DNA of 64,000 nucleotides from Petrimonas sp. IBARAKI (GCA_002356435.2 AP018040.2:1302001-1366000), one strand, 5' to 3'; positions 55,173 to 64,000 are shown, counted from the first letter of the stretch. The notes: a model not told the origin generated them from the sequence alone. Numbers and translations: made by a program.

Positions 55173-56924
55173 TTAAATTCCGAAGAACTCTTTGACAGCA
55201 TTAATTTTTTCATCTGCCTGAGCCTCCGCTTGTAGAATTTCTTCGCGCGAAGATATGGGAGAGCTTTGCACCTCGATATAGAATTTTATCTTGGGTTCAG
55301 TTCCGGAAGGGCGAATAGATACTTTTGTGCCATCTTCTGTAAAGTATTGTAACACGTTAGATGTTGTGGGCATCTCGAGTGTGGTCACCTCTTCTTTGAC
55401 ATAATCCACACTTTCCAGTTTCACGAAATCCTTCGATAAAATAACGGGTGAGCCTGCTAATTCTTTCATGGGGTTCGCCCTGAAGTTTTTCATCATGGCT
55501 TCAATTTCGTCGGCACCCTCTTTCCCTTTGCGCACCAATGAAATACCTGCCTCTTTGGAATACCCGTATTCTACATAGATATCCTGAAGCAGTTGGTACA
55601 GTGTCTTTCCATTATCTTTTGCCCAGGCTGCAACTTCTGCAAACAGCGTGCAGGCTGATACCGAATCTTTGTCGCGCACAAAATCGTCGGCGAGGAATCC
55701 GTAGCTTTCTTCTCCTCCACCGATGTATTTTTTTACCCCTTCGTTCTTGCGGATAACGTCGGCAATCCATTTGAATCCGGTGTAACAGTCGAACATTTCG
55801 ATGCCCATCTTGTCTGCGATTTTTTTTACCAACTCGGAGGTGACAATCGTTTTTACGATAAATTCCTTACCTTTTAGCAGCCCATACTCTTTGCGGCGTG
55901 TCATCAGGTAGTAAATAAGGATAAGCATGGTCTGGTTACCATTGACCAGCCTAAAATTGCCTTCGTCGTCACGGATGGCTGCTCCGATTCTGTCGGCATC
56001 GGGATCAGTGGCTAAAACAACATCAGCTTCTGTTTCGATACCTCTTTTTATAGCTAAGTCCAATGCTGCCGGCTCCTCGGGATTGGGAGAGATGACTGTC
56101 GGAAAATCTCCACTTATTACGTCCTGCTCGGGTACGTTGATAACATTCGTGAATCCAATGGCTTTCAGCGCATCGGGGATAAGCTTGATGCCGGTTCCAT
56201 GGATGGGTGTATAAACAATCTTTAATTCTTTTTGATTTTCAATAGCTTGGGGAGAAAGAACAAAACTTTTAACCTTGTCGATAAAGGCCTTGTCCATGTC
56301 TTTCCCGATAATCTCGATCAATTCCTTGTTGCCGTTGAACTTAATTTCTTCTATCGATGAGATTCTGTTTACTTCAGCAATAATGTTTTTGTCGTGCGGC
56401 CCAAGTACTTGTGCTCCATCCTCCCAATAGGCCTTATATCCGTTGTATTCCTTGGGATTGTGTGATGCTGTAAGCATAATTCCACTCTGACAACCGAGTT
56501 TTCTAATGGCGTATGAAACTTCCGGTGTCGGACGTAAGTCTTCGAAAAGAAACACTTTAATTCCGTTTGCGGTGAAAATATCGGCAGATATCTCGGCAAA
56601 TTTACGACTGTTGTTCCGGCAATCGTGCCCGATGACTACTTTGATCTGTTCCAACTCGGCAAACTCCTGTAACAAGTAGTTGGATAATCCTTGCGTAGCC
56701 GCACCAACGGTGTAAATATTCATTCGGTTGCTGCCTGCCCCCATAATGCCACGAAGACCTCCTGTGCCAAACTCTAGATCTCTGTAGAACGCATCAATCA
56801 GTTGACGCTTGTCTTCGTTTTGCAGCATCTGCCTTACTTCTTTTTTTGTTTCTTCGTCGTAGTTGCCGCTAAGCCATAATTGAGCCTTATCGGTTACTTG
56901 AGCTAATAATGTTTCGTTGTCCAT
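55173..56924 (-). CDS. Phosphoglucomutase/phosphomannomutase family protein
   Basis: A 583-residue alpha-D-phosphohexomutase. The phosphoserine loop is TASHNPKEYNGYK, the metal-binding loop DPDADRIG, the sugar-recognition loop GGGEESYG, and the phosphate-binding loop SGTEPKIKFY. Length points to the PgcA-like phosphoglucomutase branch. It lies between a C69 peptidase and mgsA, with 19-base gaps on both sides. Confidence 0.93.
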   Translation of the reverse strand: MDNETLLAQVTDKAQLWLSGNYDEETKKEVRQMLQNEDKRQLIDAFYRDLEFGTGGLRGIMGAGSNRMNIYTVGAATQGLSNYLLQEFAELEQIKVVIGHDCRNNSRKFAEISADIFTANGIKVFLFEDLRPTPEVSYAIRKLGCQSGIMLTASHNPKEYNGYKAYWEDGAQVLGPHDKNIIAEVNRISSIEEIKFNGNKELIEIIGKDMDKAFIDKVKSFVLSPQAIENQKELKIVYTPIHGTGIKLIPDALKAIGFTNVINVPEQDVISGDFPTVISPNPEEPAALDLAIKRGIETEADVVLATDPDADRIGAAIRDDEGNFRLVNGNQTMLILIYYLMTRRKEYGLLKGKEFIVKTIVTSELVKKIADKMGIEMFDCYTGFKWIADVIRKNEGVKKYIGGGEESYGFLADDFVRDKDSVSACTLFAEVAAWAKDNGKTLYQLLQDIYVEYGYSKEAGISLVRKGKEGADEIEAMMKNFRANPMKELAGSPVILSKDFVKLESVDYVKEEVTTLEMPTTSNVLQYFTEDGTKVSIRPSGTEPKIKFYIEVQSSPISSREEILQAEAQADEKINAVKEFFGI

Positions 56925-56943
56925 AGAATAACAAAATATATAA

Positions 56944-58596
56944 TTAATCCACCGTTGGTTCTACTTTTTGAACCTTATATTTTTCTCCGGTTTGGTCGAT
57001 AACCTTTTTATAAAATTCATTTGAATAACCAGGACGTTCCGGTGACGCGGGTTGTCCGTGCGGGTTTCTTTTGAATTTCCCGTTTTCTTCTTTCTTTACC
57101 ACACCATCCACATATTTCACCATTAAGTATTGTCCGAGCTTCTTCCACTCCTGTAGACCATCTCTAATCAAAGAATTGGTGTGGTTGGTGAGAAAACGAA
57201 CAGCTTCTGGCGGGGATTTCCTGTACAAATTTAATGCTTTCTTTTCAATTTCGGGCTGTGTTTCCCTGAAATTGTTTTCCAGTTTCTGCTGCACTTTTTG
57301 CATGTCTATGTTCATATCGCTGTATCGTGTGTAAACCATGTTCGACACCCAATTGTGCGTCCAGAAAGCCGATGTTTCGGAGTAGGTGAGTAAATCGCCG
57401 TTGCCAACCGCCATCTCTTCCGGTACATGGGTATGTCCGCAGTAAACCGGATAATAAACTGTTTGAGCAGCGTCGTCAACACCGAACCACAGAATACCTC
57501 CAATCGTTTCAGGCAGCCAGGAACGCATTTGAGCGACAAAGGAGAATCCGGTCTGTTGGGTGGCAATCGGACGCTCGTTGCAGTATTCAACCGAATCTAC
57601 TTCGAATGTAAGGGGAGACCAGCGATAGGGAGAGTTGAACGGGCCGGCACCGACATCAAAACGCCAGTCGAGTTCGGTCCCTTCGTAATGGTCGCGCATC
57701 ATACCCTGGATATCGTGGACACTGAGTTTTTTATCCGGCTTGATATATAACGGCATCGGATCGATAGTTTTACCCTGTGCATACGTTACATATTTTCCCA
57801 TATCTTTATTTACGCGATTAAAAAACGACCATACACGCGCCTCACAAAAACGTAGCGCTCCAAAATCGAGGGGTGCATAAGCCTGAGCAAAACTAAAATC
57901 GGCATCTTTGCCCGAGAAATATCCTTGTTGTCTGGCAAAAGAAATAACATCGGGAGAGTAGAGGCAGTTTTCGGGATCGTTTAAAGGAAACTGCTGGATA
58001 CGTGCCTGGTTGGCATGTGCCGATACACAATCATCGGGAATGCGGACAGCCACCCATACAGCCCCTTTGTTGCCAACGCCTTTGCTAATCATTTCCATTA
58101 CCCAAACTTCGTTTGGATCAGCAATGGAGAAAGATTCGCCGGAACTGTAATACCCGTGTTCAGCTACCAGGCTGGTCATGACTTTTATGGCTTCACGTGC
58201 AGTTTTTGCCCGTTGCAGGGTAATATAAATCAAGCTTCCGTAATCCATGATTCCGGTGGAGTCGCTTAGCTCGGGACGTCCGCCAAAGGTGGTTTCAGCG
58301 ATAGCCACCTGGTGCTCGTTCATGTTACCGACGACGTTATAGGTTTGAAGTGCTTGGGGTATTTCACCCAGGTATTTTCCCGTATCCCATTCGTATACTT
58401 TCAACATTGTGCCGGGGTGGTATTGTGCAGATTTCCAATGATAAAGTTCACCGTAAAGATTGTAAGAATCGGCAGAATAGGAAATAAGGGTTGAACCGTC
58501 AACCGATGCTTTTTTGCCTACGAGTAGATTTGTGCAGGGATAAGTTGCATATACTGCAAAGAAAAAAACAACGGTGATGGAGAAGAATCTTTTCAT
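56944..58596 (-). CDS. C69-family dipeptidase
   Basis: A 550-residue Ntn-hydrolase peptidase. The predicted signal ends at the Cys21 of YPCTNLLVGKKASVDGST, and this Cys becomes the N-terminal nucleophile after processing. The remaining sequence fits the PepD/C69 family (ESFSIADPNEVWVMEM, VSAHANQARIQQF). It probably degrades dipeptides outside the cytoplasm. First gene of the peptidase-mutase-mgsA operon. Confidence 0.92.
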   Translation of the reverse strand: MKRFFSITVVFFFAVYATYPCTNLLVGKKASVDGSTLISYSADSYNLYGELYHWKSAQYHPGTMLKVYEWDTGKYLGEIPQALQTYNVVGNMNEHQVAIAETTFGGRPELSDSTGIMDYGSLIYITLQRAKTAREAIKVMTSLVAEHGYYSSGESFSIADPNEVWVMEMISKGVGNKGAVWVAVRIPDDCVSAHANQARIQQFPLNDPENCLYSPDVISFARQQGYFSGKDADFSFAQAYAPLDFGALRFCEARVWSFFNRVNKDMGKYVTYAQGKTIDPMPLYIKPDKKLSVHDIQGMMRDHYEGTELDWRFDVGAGPFNSPYRWSPLTFEVDSVEYCNERPIATQQTGFSFVAQMRSWLPETIGGILWFGVDDAAQTVYYPVYCGHTHVPEEMAVGNGDLLTYSETSAFWTHNWVSNMVYTRYSDMNIDMQKVQQKLENNFRETQPEIEKKALNLYRKSPPEAVRFLTNHTNSLIRDGLQEWKKLGQYLMVKYVDGVVKKEENGKFKRNPHGQPASPERPGYSNEFYKKVIDQTGEKYKVQKVEPTVD

Positions 58597-58698
58597 ATTT
58601 TATAGTGAATTTTAAAGTTTACAAAGCGTAAAGATACTTCAAAAACCGGGAAAAACCCGCGCTGTCTCTGTTATATTTCACTTAATTCCACGAAATCG

Positions 58699-58730
58699 TT
58701 TGAATTAGTATGAAATTTCGTTTAATTTTG
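58699..58730 (+). promoter_or_regulatory. Promoter of the ftsB/divIC-like gene
   Basis: TTTG at 58699-58702 and TAATTTTG at 58723-58730 with exactly 20 bases between them: a near-perfect Bacteroidota -33/-7 pair, 43 bases before the ATG. Confidence 0.75.
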
Positions 58731-58772
58731 TAGTATAAAATTCAAACAGTTTCTCAAGATTAGCTGAACTTT

Positions 58773-59072
58773 ATGGATTTCAGAAAAATTATGAAGAAAA
58801 GGGTATTAAGCTTATCGGTCTATCAATTGATAATTTTGGTAGCTCTTATAGCTATGTTGTTCTTTTTCAGTGATAGTAGCCTGCTGAAGCGAATCAAATA
58901 CGAAAACGAAATCCGTGACCTGAAAACACAAATCGAATATTACCGCAAACAAACAGAAACAGATAAGGCCAAGTTAAATGAACTTCAGTCAAGTCTGGAG
59001 AATCTCGAAAAATATGCCCGGGAAAACTATTTGATGAAGAAAGAAAACGAAGAGATCTTCGTGATTGAATAG
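58773..59072 (+). CDS. FtsB/DivIC-family septum formation protein
   Basis: A 99-residue single-pass membrane protein: a short cytoplasmic start, one membrane segment (LIILVALIAMLFFF), and a coiled coil with heptad-like YENEIRDLKTQIEYYRKQ, ending ENYLMKKENEEIFVIE, which is the usual C-terminal signature of septum formation initiator proteins. It acts in the divisome with FtsL/FtsQ-type partners. An internal ATG at 58791 is a possible start. Confidence 0.85.
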   Translation: MDFRKIMKKRVLSLSVYQLIILVALIAMLFFFSDSSLLKRIKYENEIRDLKTQIEYYRKQTETDKAKLNELQSSLENLEKYARENYLMKKENEEIFVIE

Positions 59073-59131
59073 TAAACCCTGGAGGTGGCGAAAGTTTTCT
59101 GAAAAGGAAGTACCTGATAAGTTTATTTTAT

Positions 59132-59139
59132 TAAATTTG
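59132..59139 (+). promoter_or_regulatory. -7-like element for the regulator operon
   Basis: TAAATTTG matches TAnnTTTG, 73 bases before the ATG at 59213. No clear -33 element. Confidence 0.4.
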
Positions 59140-59212
59140 TGGTACCGTTGAATTGGACATTTTATGTTAAATACATTAGAAATCATTGTTCTGAAGTTTA
59201 AAGTGAAAATTA

Positions 59213-59566
59213 ATGCATAAATCAAAAGAAACCATTTATCAGATTTCCGGCATTGTCATCTTAATATCTGCTGTATTGTATCTTTTTGCCCCATTGGTTG
59301 CCCCGTGGATTATGGCAGTTTCAGTGCTGATTTTCAGTGGGGTTACGGCTCTTTCACCTTATCCGGGTAAGAGTGTTCGCGGAAAGCGATTATTCAATTT
59401 TCAGGTGATTGCGTGTGTGTTGATGATTGTTGGCACCTACCTGATGTTTAGGAAGAACAATTTGTGGACGTTGTCGATGATGATCGGGGCCGTTTTCTTG
59501 CTTTATTCGGGAGTCATGATTTCCAGGGAACTTCATAAAGAGAGATCAATGGGAGGAAATGAATAA
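59213..59566 (+). CDS. Small membrane protein of unknown function
   Basis: A 117-residue protein with about four hydrophobic segments and a Lys/Arg-rich connecting loop (PGKSVRGKRLFN). I do not recognise a specific family, although similar small four-helix proteins are common next to divisome genes in Bacteroidota. It is 15 bases upstream of the NtrC-like regulator, so it is probably co-transcribed. Confidence 0.68.
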   Translation: MHKSKETIYQISGIVILISAVLYLFAPLVAPWIMAVSVLIFSGVTALSPYPGKSVRGKRLFNFQVIACVLMIVGTYLMFRKNNLWTLSMMIGAVFLLYSGVMISRELHKERSMGGNE

Positions 59567-59581
59567 CCTTCAGCTTATAAC

Positions 59582-60868
59582 ATGAAAAGAATCCTAATCC
59601 TAGACGATAATTTGACTATTTGCCTGATGCTGAAATCCTGGTTGGTGAAGCAGCACTACCAGGCAGATACGGCCACAAGTGTTCAGGAGGCCCAGCAAAA
59701 AGTAAAAAATGAAGCTTACGATTTGATCCTTTCAGATATCAGGATGCCCGAAGCTGATGGCTTTTCTTTCCTGTCATGGATTAAAAAGTTCGACTCAGAT
59801 ATTTTGGTAATTATGATGACCGGCTATGCTGATATTGAAACGGCAGTAGAGTCTATGAAACTGGGAGCGGTGGATTATATCGCAAAGCCCATTGAAGCGG
59901 AAGTCTTGTACAAAAAGATTGACGATGCCCTAAAATACCAGGAGAATCAAAAAATTACGGAACAGTTTCGGGATCCATTGATTCGGCCGGGAGGGGAGAT
60001 TTACACGAGGGTTTTCGATAAGCTGAGTGAAGTTGTACACGACGATTCCCACCTGTTGGTTATCGGGGATAAGGGAACCGGAAAAACTTCCGTTGCGCAC
60101 TATATTTACAGCAGGAGCAGAATAGATTCGGGTCCGTTTGTAACTTTCGATCTGGATTCGCAAGTACTGAACAGGAACGGTGAGCGGAGAGATTATGAAG
60201 AGTTGTTTTTGCAGGCGCTTGATAAAGCAAAAGGGGGCTTACTGCTTGTTAAAAATCTTCAGAAGACCGGTATCAATTTTCAGACATTGTTGTTGAAAGC
60301 CCTCTCCTCTCAGAAGAAAGATGATAATTTTGTCCAAATTATCATAACGACTGGAGAAAAAAAGGAACAGTTAACTTCGGTATTGCTCCCGAAGTTAGTC
60401 GACTCACTCCTGAGGTCATACATTGAACTCCCCACTTTGCGGGGAAACGAGGAGGCCATTTTGTTTTACGCTGAACATTTTTTGGGTGTGGCAAACAGAC
60501 AGTTGGACAGGAAGGTGAAAAATATTGCCCCCGAAGTTCTTGACGTGTTTTTTAAGCACTCTTGGGAGGAGAACATTAAAGAGCTGAAAAACTTAATTTT
60601 TAAAGCTTGCCTGTTGACAGAAGGAAATACAGTTCCCGAAACGATTCTGCCTGTTCTTTTTAAAAACCTTGCAGGAGAAGGAACGGAGTCTGTTCAGCCG
60701 CAGAAGCAAGTCATTGAAGGATTGAAGAAAGAAAATTACGAAAAGGAAAAAATAATCGAAGCACTTGGAATTGCCAAAGGAAATAAAACCGTGGCGGCAT
60801 CAATACTTAATATTGACAGAAAAACCTTGTACAACAAGATAAAACTTTACAACGTAGAATTAAATTAA
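59582..60868 (+). CDS. NtrC-like response regulator with degenerate AAA+ domain
   Basis: A 428-residue protein: receiver (1-115, with phosphoacceptor Asp52 in SDIRMP, Thr in MMTGYAD and Lys in YIAKP), an AAA+-like middle, and a Fis-type helix-turn-helix at the end (AASILNIDRKTLYNKI). Walker A is intact (GDKGTGKT near 162), but the usual GAFTGA loop is absent and the segment is about 20 residues shorter than in NtrC. The Walker B position reads GGLLLVKN instead of GGTLFLDE, so ATP hydrolysis is doubtful. It is unlikely to activate sigma-54; it may bind DNA and act as a phosphorylation-controlled regulator in another way. It is paired with the downstream hybrid kinase. Confidence 0.85.
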   Translation: MKRILILDDNLTICLMLKSWLVKQHYQADTATSVQEAQQKVKNEAYDLILSDIRMPEADGFSFLSWIKKFDSDILVIMMTGYADIETAVESMKLGAVDYIAKPIEAEVLYKKIDDALKYQENQKITEQFRDPLIRPGGEIYTRVFDKLSEVVHDDSHLLVIGDKGTGKTSVAHYIYSRSRIDSGPFVTFDLDSQVLNRNGERRDYEELFLQALDKAKGGLLLVKNLQKTGINFQTLLLKALSSQKKDDNFVQIIITTGEKKEQLTSVLLPKLVDSLLRSYIELPTLRGNEEAILFYAEHFLGVANRQLDRKVKNIAPEVLDVFFKHSWEENIKELKNLIFKACLLTEGNTVPETILPVLFKNLAGEGTESVQPQKQVIEGLKKENYEKEKIIEALGIAKGNKTVAASILNIDRKTLYNKIKLYNVELN

Positions 60869-60885
60869 TCACCTGAATCAATTGA

Positions 60886-63387
60886 ATGGAATCATCCGGA
60901 TCACGTTCTTCCATAAAATATGAGGTAATTATCGGGTATGTCCTGGTCGTAGCAATCATGATTGTGGGGTTGTTGGCCGTTTACCAGAATCTTGTCAGAT
61001 TTTCAGAGACAAGGGTCCGGAACGAAGATATGTCTGAACTGATTATTGTAGGTAATGTTATCAATCAATTATACGAAATTGAAAGCACACAAAACCTGTA
61101 CACTCCCGAAAGTGCGGCAGATTACTTTGCCCGATACCATTCACTAAGGCCAGAAATTAATGCTAAGATTAACTCGTTGAAACAACTTTCAAAAGATACG
61201 TTGCGGGTAATTAAACTCGACAGTATTGAAGTGTTGCTGGATGAAAAAGAAGAAAACCTTCGTGCCATAGCTGTCTTGTTGGACTCCATCAACAAAACTC
61301 CGGGGATAATCCGTGAGACAGTCAGTACATTTGTTCCCAGAAACCTTAATGATCAAATTAAGCAATACATGGAGCGGAAAAACGTTGTCCGCAAATCGGT
61401 CGAAGAGAGCGATACCACGGTTGTGAAAAGTGAGCAAAAAGGACTTTTTAAAAGAATCGGGGATGCCATAAGGGGTAAGCAGGACTCAACCCTGATCATT
61501 CAAAACCGTCCTTCTGCTGCTGATATTGCCCGCGATAACATCAGGCTGGCAATCGACACGGTGGTCAATATGGTGAGGTATTCCGAAAGGTTGAATCTGG
61601 ATAGTCAGCGAAAATTTCAGGCCGCGTTACTTCTAAGACAATCCTCAATGACTAACACTAATCATTTGCTGACCGCACGAATCGATGATTTATTAAAATC
61701 TATCGAACAGGAGGAAATCAACAAGTCAATCCGGCTTATTGAAGAAAAAGAAGCCACACTCAACCGGTCTTCAAAAACGGTGTTGGGTGTCACTTCTCTG
61801 GCCATATTGATAGCGCTTGTTTTTGGATTGTTGTTTTTGATGGATATCAACCGAAGCCAGAAGTATCGAAGAAGATTGGAAGAATCCAACGTCCGCATCA
61901 ACCAATTGCTGCGGTCACGCGAAAAGCTGATGTTATCCATTTCACACGATATAAAGGCGCCGATGAGTTCAATTCTGGGATATGTGGAATTGATGGAGTC
62001 GGGAGCCGATGAAAACACCCGGAAAACATACTTGAAAAACATGAAAAAATCGGGAAATCATGTGTTGCAACTGGTCACAAACCTTCTCGATTATCAGAAA
62101 ATAGAATCAGGTACGTGGTTGCGCAAGGAGATGAATTTTAATTTGCATGAACTGGTCGAAAATACAGTGAACAGCTTTAAACCCCTTGCTGAAAAAAAAC
62201 AACTGGAATACAATGTGGTCAATAAAGTCCCCGGAGATTTACTTGTTTTTGGGGATCCGTTTATGATCCGGGAGATTTATTCCAACTTGATTTCAAACGC
62301 GATAAAGTACACGTTACAAGGGACGGTTGAGGTTTTTGTTGAGCCGGTAAATGATATAGGCAAAACGATTTTGAAATTCTCGGTAAGAGACACCGGATTA
62401 GGAATCAGTGAAGAATATCAGGAGTATATTTTTCAGGAGTTTACCCAGATAAAACCCGACAAAATAGGGCAGCAGGAAGAAGGAAGCGGTCTCGGACTGG
62501 CTATAACAAAAGGGTTGGTAGATGAGTTGGGTGGAAAAATTCACCTGCGATCCGAGAGAGGCAAAGGTTCCGAGTTTTTTGTTGATCTTCCGCTTGAAAC
62601 ATCGCGGTTGACAGAAATATGGAGTTCAGGTGAAGGTTGTCCCGATTTTGATTGTGAAAATATTTCGGTGCTAGCTGTAGATGATGATCCGATTCAGCTG
62701 ACAATGCTGGCTGAAATGCTCAAATTGAAAAAGATAAATGTTGTTACCGAAGTCGATCCTGATAATGTGTTGAATATTTTAAAAAACAAGATTTTCGATT
62801 TAATATTTCTGGATATTCAAATGCCAAGGACAAATGGTTTCACACTTGTAAAAAGCATGTTAGACTCTGACATCTTTCAATCGAAATCAACGCCGGTTAT
62901 TGCCTTGTCGGCGAAATCGGATTTGTCTTCTGCTGATTTCAAACAGTTGGGTTTTACTGATTTTCTAAACAAGCCTTTCACTTCCGCACAACTTTTCACG
63001 ATGATTAATAAATACGTGAGGATCACATTGGCTGAGGAGATGGGAGCGGTTGAAAACAGTAAAGGAGTTTCTGCATTGATTGACGTTGTTAAAGACGACC
63101 GGGAAAGTTCGTTGGAAATACTGAGGGCGTTCGTGCTCGATACCGGGAAGAACAACAATGACCTCAAGACCTGTTTTGAGAAAAACGACATGGAAAACGC
63201 CGCACAGGTTGCGCACAAAATATTGCCGCTTTTCAAGATGATGGGAGACGAGGAATTATCGGATGTTTTGCTGAAATTAGACCATGAAAAAAACGTTCGG
63301 GAAGATGAGAAGAGTAAGATAATCGAAGCAATATGCCGGTATATTGACGAAGCAAAAAATCGGATATCGGAAATGGACAAACGCTAA
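60886..63387 (+). CDS. Hybrid sensor histidine kinase with receiver and HPt domains
   Basis: An 833-residue kinase: membrane segment 1 near 14-36, a long sensor region of about 260 residues, membrane segment 2 near 297-317, HisKA with His353 in SISHDIKAPM, catalytic domain with N box (SNLISNAIKYT), G1 (VRDTGLGIS) and G2 (GSGLGLAI), a receiver with Asp near 641 in FLDIQMP, and a C-terminal HPt with His near 776 in VAHKILP. It forms a complete His-Asp-His relay with an obvious final target in the NtrC-like regulator 17 bases upstream. The signal is unknown; no known sensor domain was recognised. Confidence 0.92.
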   Translation: MESSGSRSSIKYEVIIGYVLVVAIMIVGLLAVYQNLVRFSETRVRNEDMSELIIVGNVINQLYEIESTQNLYTPESAADYFARYHSLRPEINAKINSLKQLSKDTLRVIKLDSIEVLLDEKEENLRAIAVLLDSINKTPGIIRETVSTFVPRNLNDQIKQYMERKNVVRKSVEESDTTVVKSEQKGLFKRIGDAIRGKQDSTLIIQNRPSAADIARDNIRLAIDTVVNMVRYSERLNLDSQRKFQAALLLRQSSMTNTNHLLTARIDDLLKSIEQEEINKSIRLIEEKEATLNRSSKTVLGVTSLAILIALVFGLLFLMDINRSQKYRRRLEESNVRINQLLRSREKLMLSISHDIKAPMSSILGYVELMESGADENTRKTYLKNMKKSGNHVLQLVTNLLDYQKIESGTWLRKEMNFNLHELVENTVNSFKPLAEKKQLEYNVVNKVPGDLLVFGDPFMIREIYSNLISNAIKYTLQGTVEVFVEPVNDIGKTILKFSVRDTGLGISEEYQEYIFQEFTQIKPDKIGQQEEGSGLGLAITKGLVDELGGKIHLRSERGKGSEFFVDLPLETSRLTEIWSSGEGCPDFDCENISVLAVDDDPIQLTMLAEMLKLKKINVVTEVDPDNVLNILKNKIFDLIFLDIQMPRTNGFTLVKSMLDSDIFQSKSTPVIALSAKSDLSSADFKQLGFTDFLNKPFTSAQLFTMINKYVRITLAEEMGAVENSKGVSALIDVVKDDRESSLEILRAFVLDTGKNNNDLKTCFEKNDMENAAQVAHKILPLFKMMGDEELSDVLLKLDHEKNVREDEKSKIIEAICRYIDEAKNRISEMDKR

Positions 63388-63390
63388 CCG

Positions 63391-64000
63391 ATGCAACGAA
63401 ACTCACCTGTCGAAAAATACAAACGCTACCTGCTCTTGGAAAGAGGGCTATCGTCAAACACCATTGACGCTTATATGACCGATCTGCAAAAACTGATTGA
63501 TTTTGCAGAGACCCGGAACCTTTCCTTCACTGAAATGAAGCTTCAACACTTGGAGGAGTTTCTTGCTGAATTGCACGACAACGGTATAAAAGCTCGTTCG
63601 GTGGCACGGATAATATCGGGGATTAAGTCTTTTTTTCATTATCTTGTCCTTGACGGATTTATCGAGGAAAACCCCGGCCTGTTGTTGGAAGCTCCCAAAA
63701 TTGGGTTGAAGCTGCCGGTAGTGCTGTCTGTTGAGGAAATCGATTGCTTGTTAGACAGAATAGATGTCTCCACTGCCGAAGGTGCCCGAAACTATGCGAT
63801 TATCGAAACACTATACAGTTGTGGACTGCGTGTGTCTGAACTGACTAACCTCAGGTTCTCCGATTTGTTCTTCGATGAAGGGTTTATACGCGTACAGGGG
63901 AAGGGTAGCAAGCAACGGCTGGTTCCCATATCGGAAACAGCTATCCAAAAAATAAAAAATTATCTCTTGCACCGCAATCAACAAAGGGTGAAAAAAGGAA
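63391..64000 (+). CDS. xerD: XerD-like tyrosine recombinase, 5' part
   Basis: The gene starts at ATG 63391, 3 bases after the kinase stop, and runs off the window. The visible 203 codons cover the SAM-like N-terminal domain (KRYLLLERGLSSNTIDAYMT) and the beginning of the catalytic domain: the first catalytic Arg in CGLRVSEL and the Lys-bearing beta hairpin QGKGSKQRLVP. The remaining HxxR, His and Tyr lie beyond the window. This resembles the chromosomal XerD that resolves chromosome dimers at dif; a mobile-element integrase is less likely because no element is seen. Confidence 0.9.
   Translation, partial: MQRNSPVEKYKRYLLLERGLSSNTIDAYMTDLQKLIDFAETRNLSFTEMKLQHLEEFLAELHDNGIKARSVARIISGIKSFFHYLVLDGFIEENPGLLLEAPKIGLKLPVVLSVEEIDCLLDRIDVSTAEGARNYAIIETLYSCGLRVSELTNLRFSDLFFDEGFIRVQGKGSKQRLVPISETAIQKIKNYLLHRNQQRVKKG

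Noticed and set aside
59582-60868. Active sigma-54 activator controlling rpoN-dependent genes
   Set aside because: It lacks the GAFTGA loop and Walker B acidic residues that such activators need.
63391-64000. Integrase of an integrative element
   Set aside because: The sequence resembles chromosomal XerD and follows a kinase gene in a tight operon; no att site or other element genes are seen, although the gene is cut by the window end.

Overview
The window is a stretch of a Bacteroidota chromosome, most likely order Bacteroidales and perhaps close to Dysgonomonadaceae (Proteiniphilum/Petrimonas-like). That placement rests on gene content, not on a search. The supporting signs are TAnnTTTG-type promoters, weak Shine-Dalgarno signals, TonB-dependent uptake, an S46 dipeptidyl peptidase, the yceD-rpmF-fabH order, fused E1 2-oxoacid dehydrogenase, DUF4252 with an ECF sigma factor, and Stealth-family phosphotransferases. 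Coding density is high on both strands. I saw no insertion sequence, prophage, CRISPR array or rRNA operon.

Layout. 1-4252 (+): E2 (3' end only), E3 and a fused E1 of a lipoate-dependent 2-oxoacid dehydrogenase, visibly GC-rich. 4255-10747 (+): PHP protein, aldolase/SDR fusion, zinc alcohol dehydrogenase, tandem class II aldolase and a short lipoate-protein ligase. The ligase returns to the theme of the E2 gene, so the sugar genes look inserted between two parts of a lipoate locus. 10735-16840 (-): TonB receptor, MFS permease, HemN and HemG in one tight operon, best read as porphyrin or iron-chelate uptake feeding late heme synthesis. 16907-19441 (-): a YhcC-like radical SAM gene, then an ECF sigma/anti-sigma/DUF4252 operon, divergent from a Yip1-like membrane gene. 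20226-29243 (+): smpB, a nucleoside-recognition membrane protein, metH, a CBM9-like protein, a sugar-kinase-like phosphotransferase, yceD, rpmF and fabH.

29251-32745 (-): lipocalin, a polyferredoxin membrane protein and a Tat-exported Fe-S aldo/keto reductase. 33045-36052: a glycosyltransferase and two convergent Stealth phosphotransferases (surface polysaccharide). 36139-41766: purE, gcvH, a PAP2-like membrane protein, rpoN, miaA and small hypotheticals. 41950-42130: two identical tRNA-Asn genes. 42248-45196 (+): a 2-hydroxyacid dehydrogenase, an AlkD-like glycosylase and an M16 peptidase. 45467-46989: two tandem outer-membrane barrel paralogues. 47157-58596: dacB, an FKBP lipoprotein, glyS, a flippase, a DPP7-like peptidase, and a C69 peptidase/phosphosugar mutase/methylglyoxal synthase operon. 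58773-64000 (+): ftsB/divIC-like gene, a small membrane protein, a degenerate NtrC-type regulator, a hybrid histidine kinase with receiver and HPt, and a xerD-like recombinase cut by the window end.

The most notable systems are the uptake-plus-HemN/HemG operon, the orphan class II aldolase operon containing a pseudo-aldolase domain, and the NtrC-like regulator that keeps its receiver and Fis domains but has lost Walker B and GAFTGA. These are inferences from motifs and gene order. No database search was possible.
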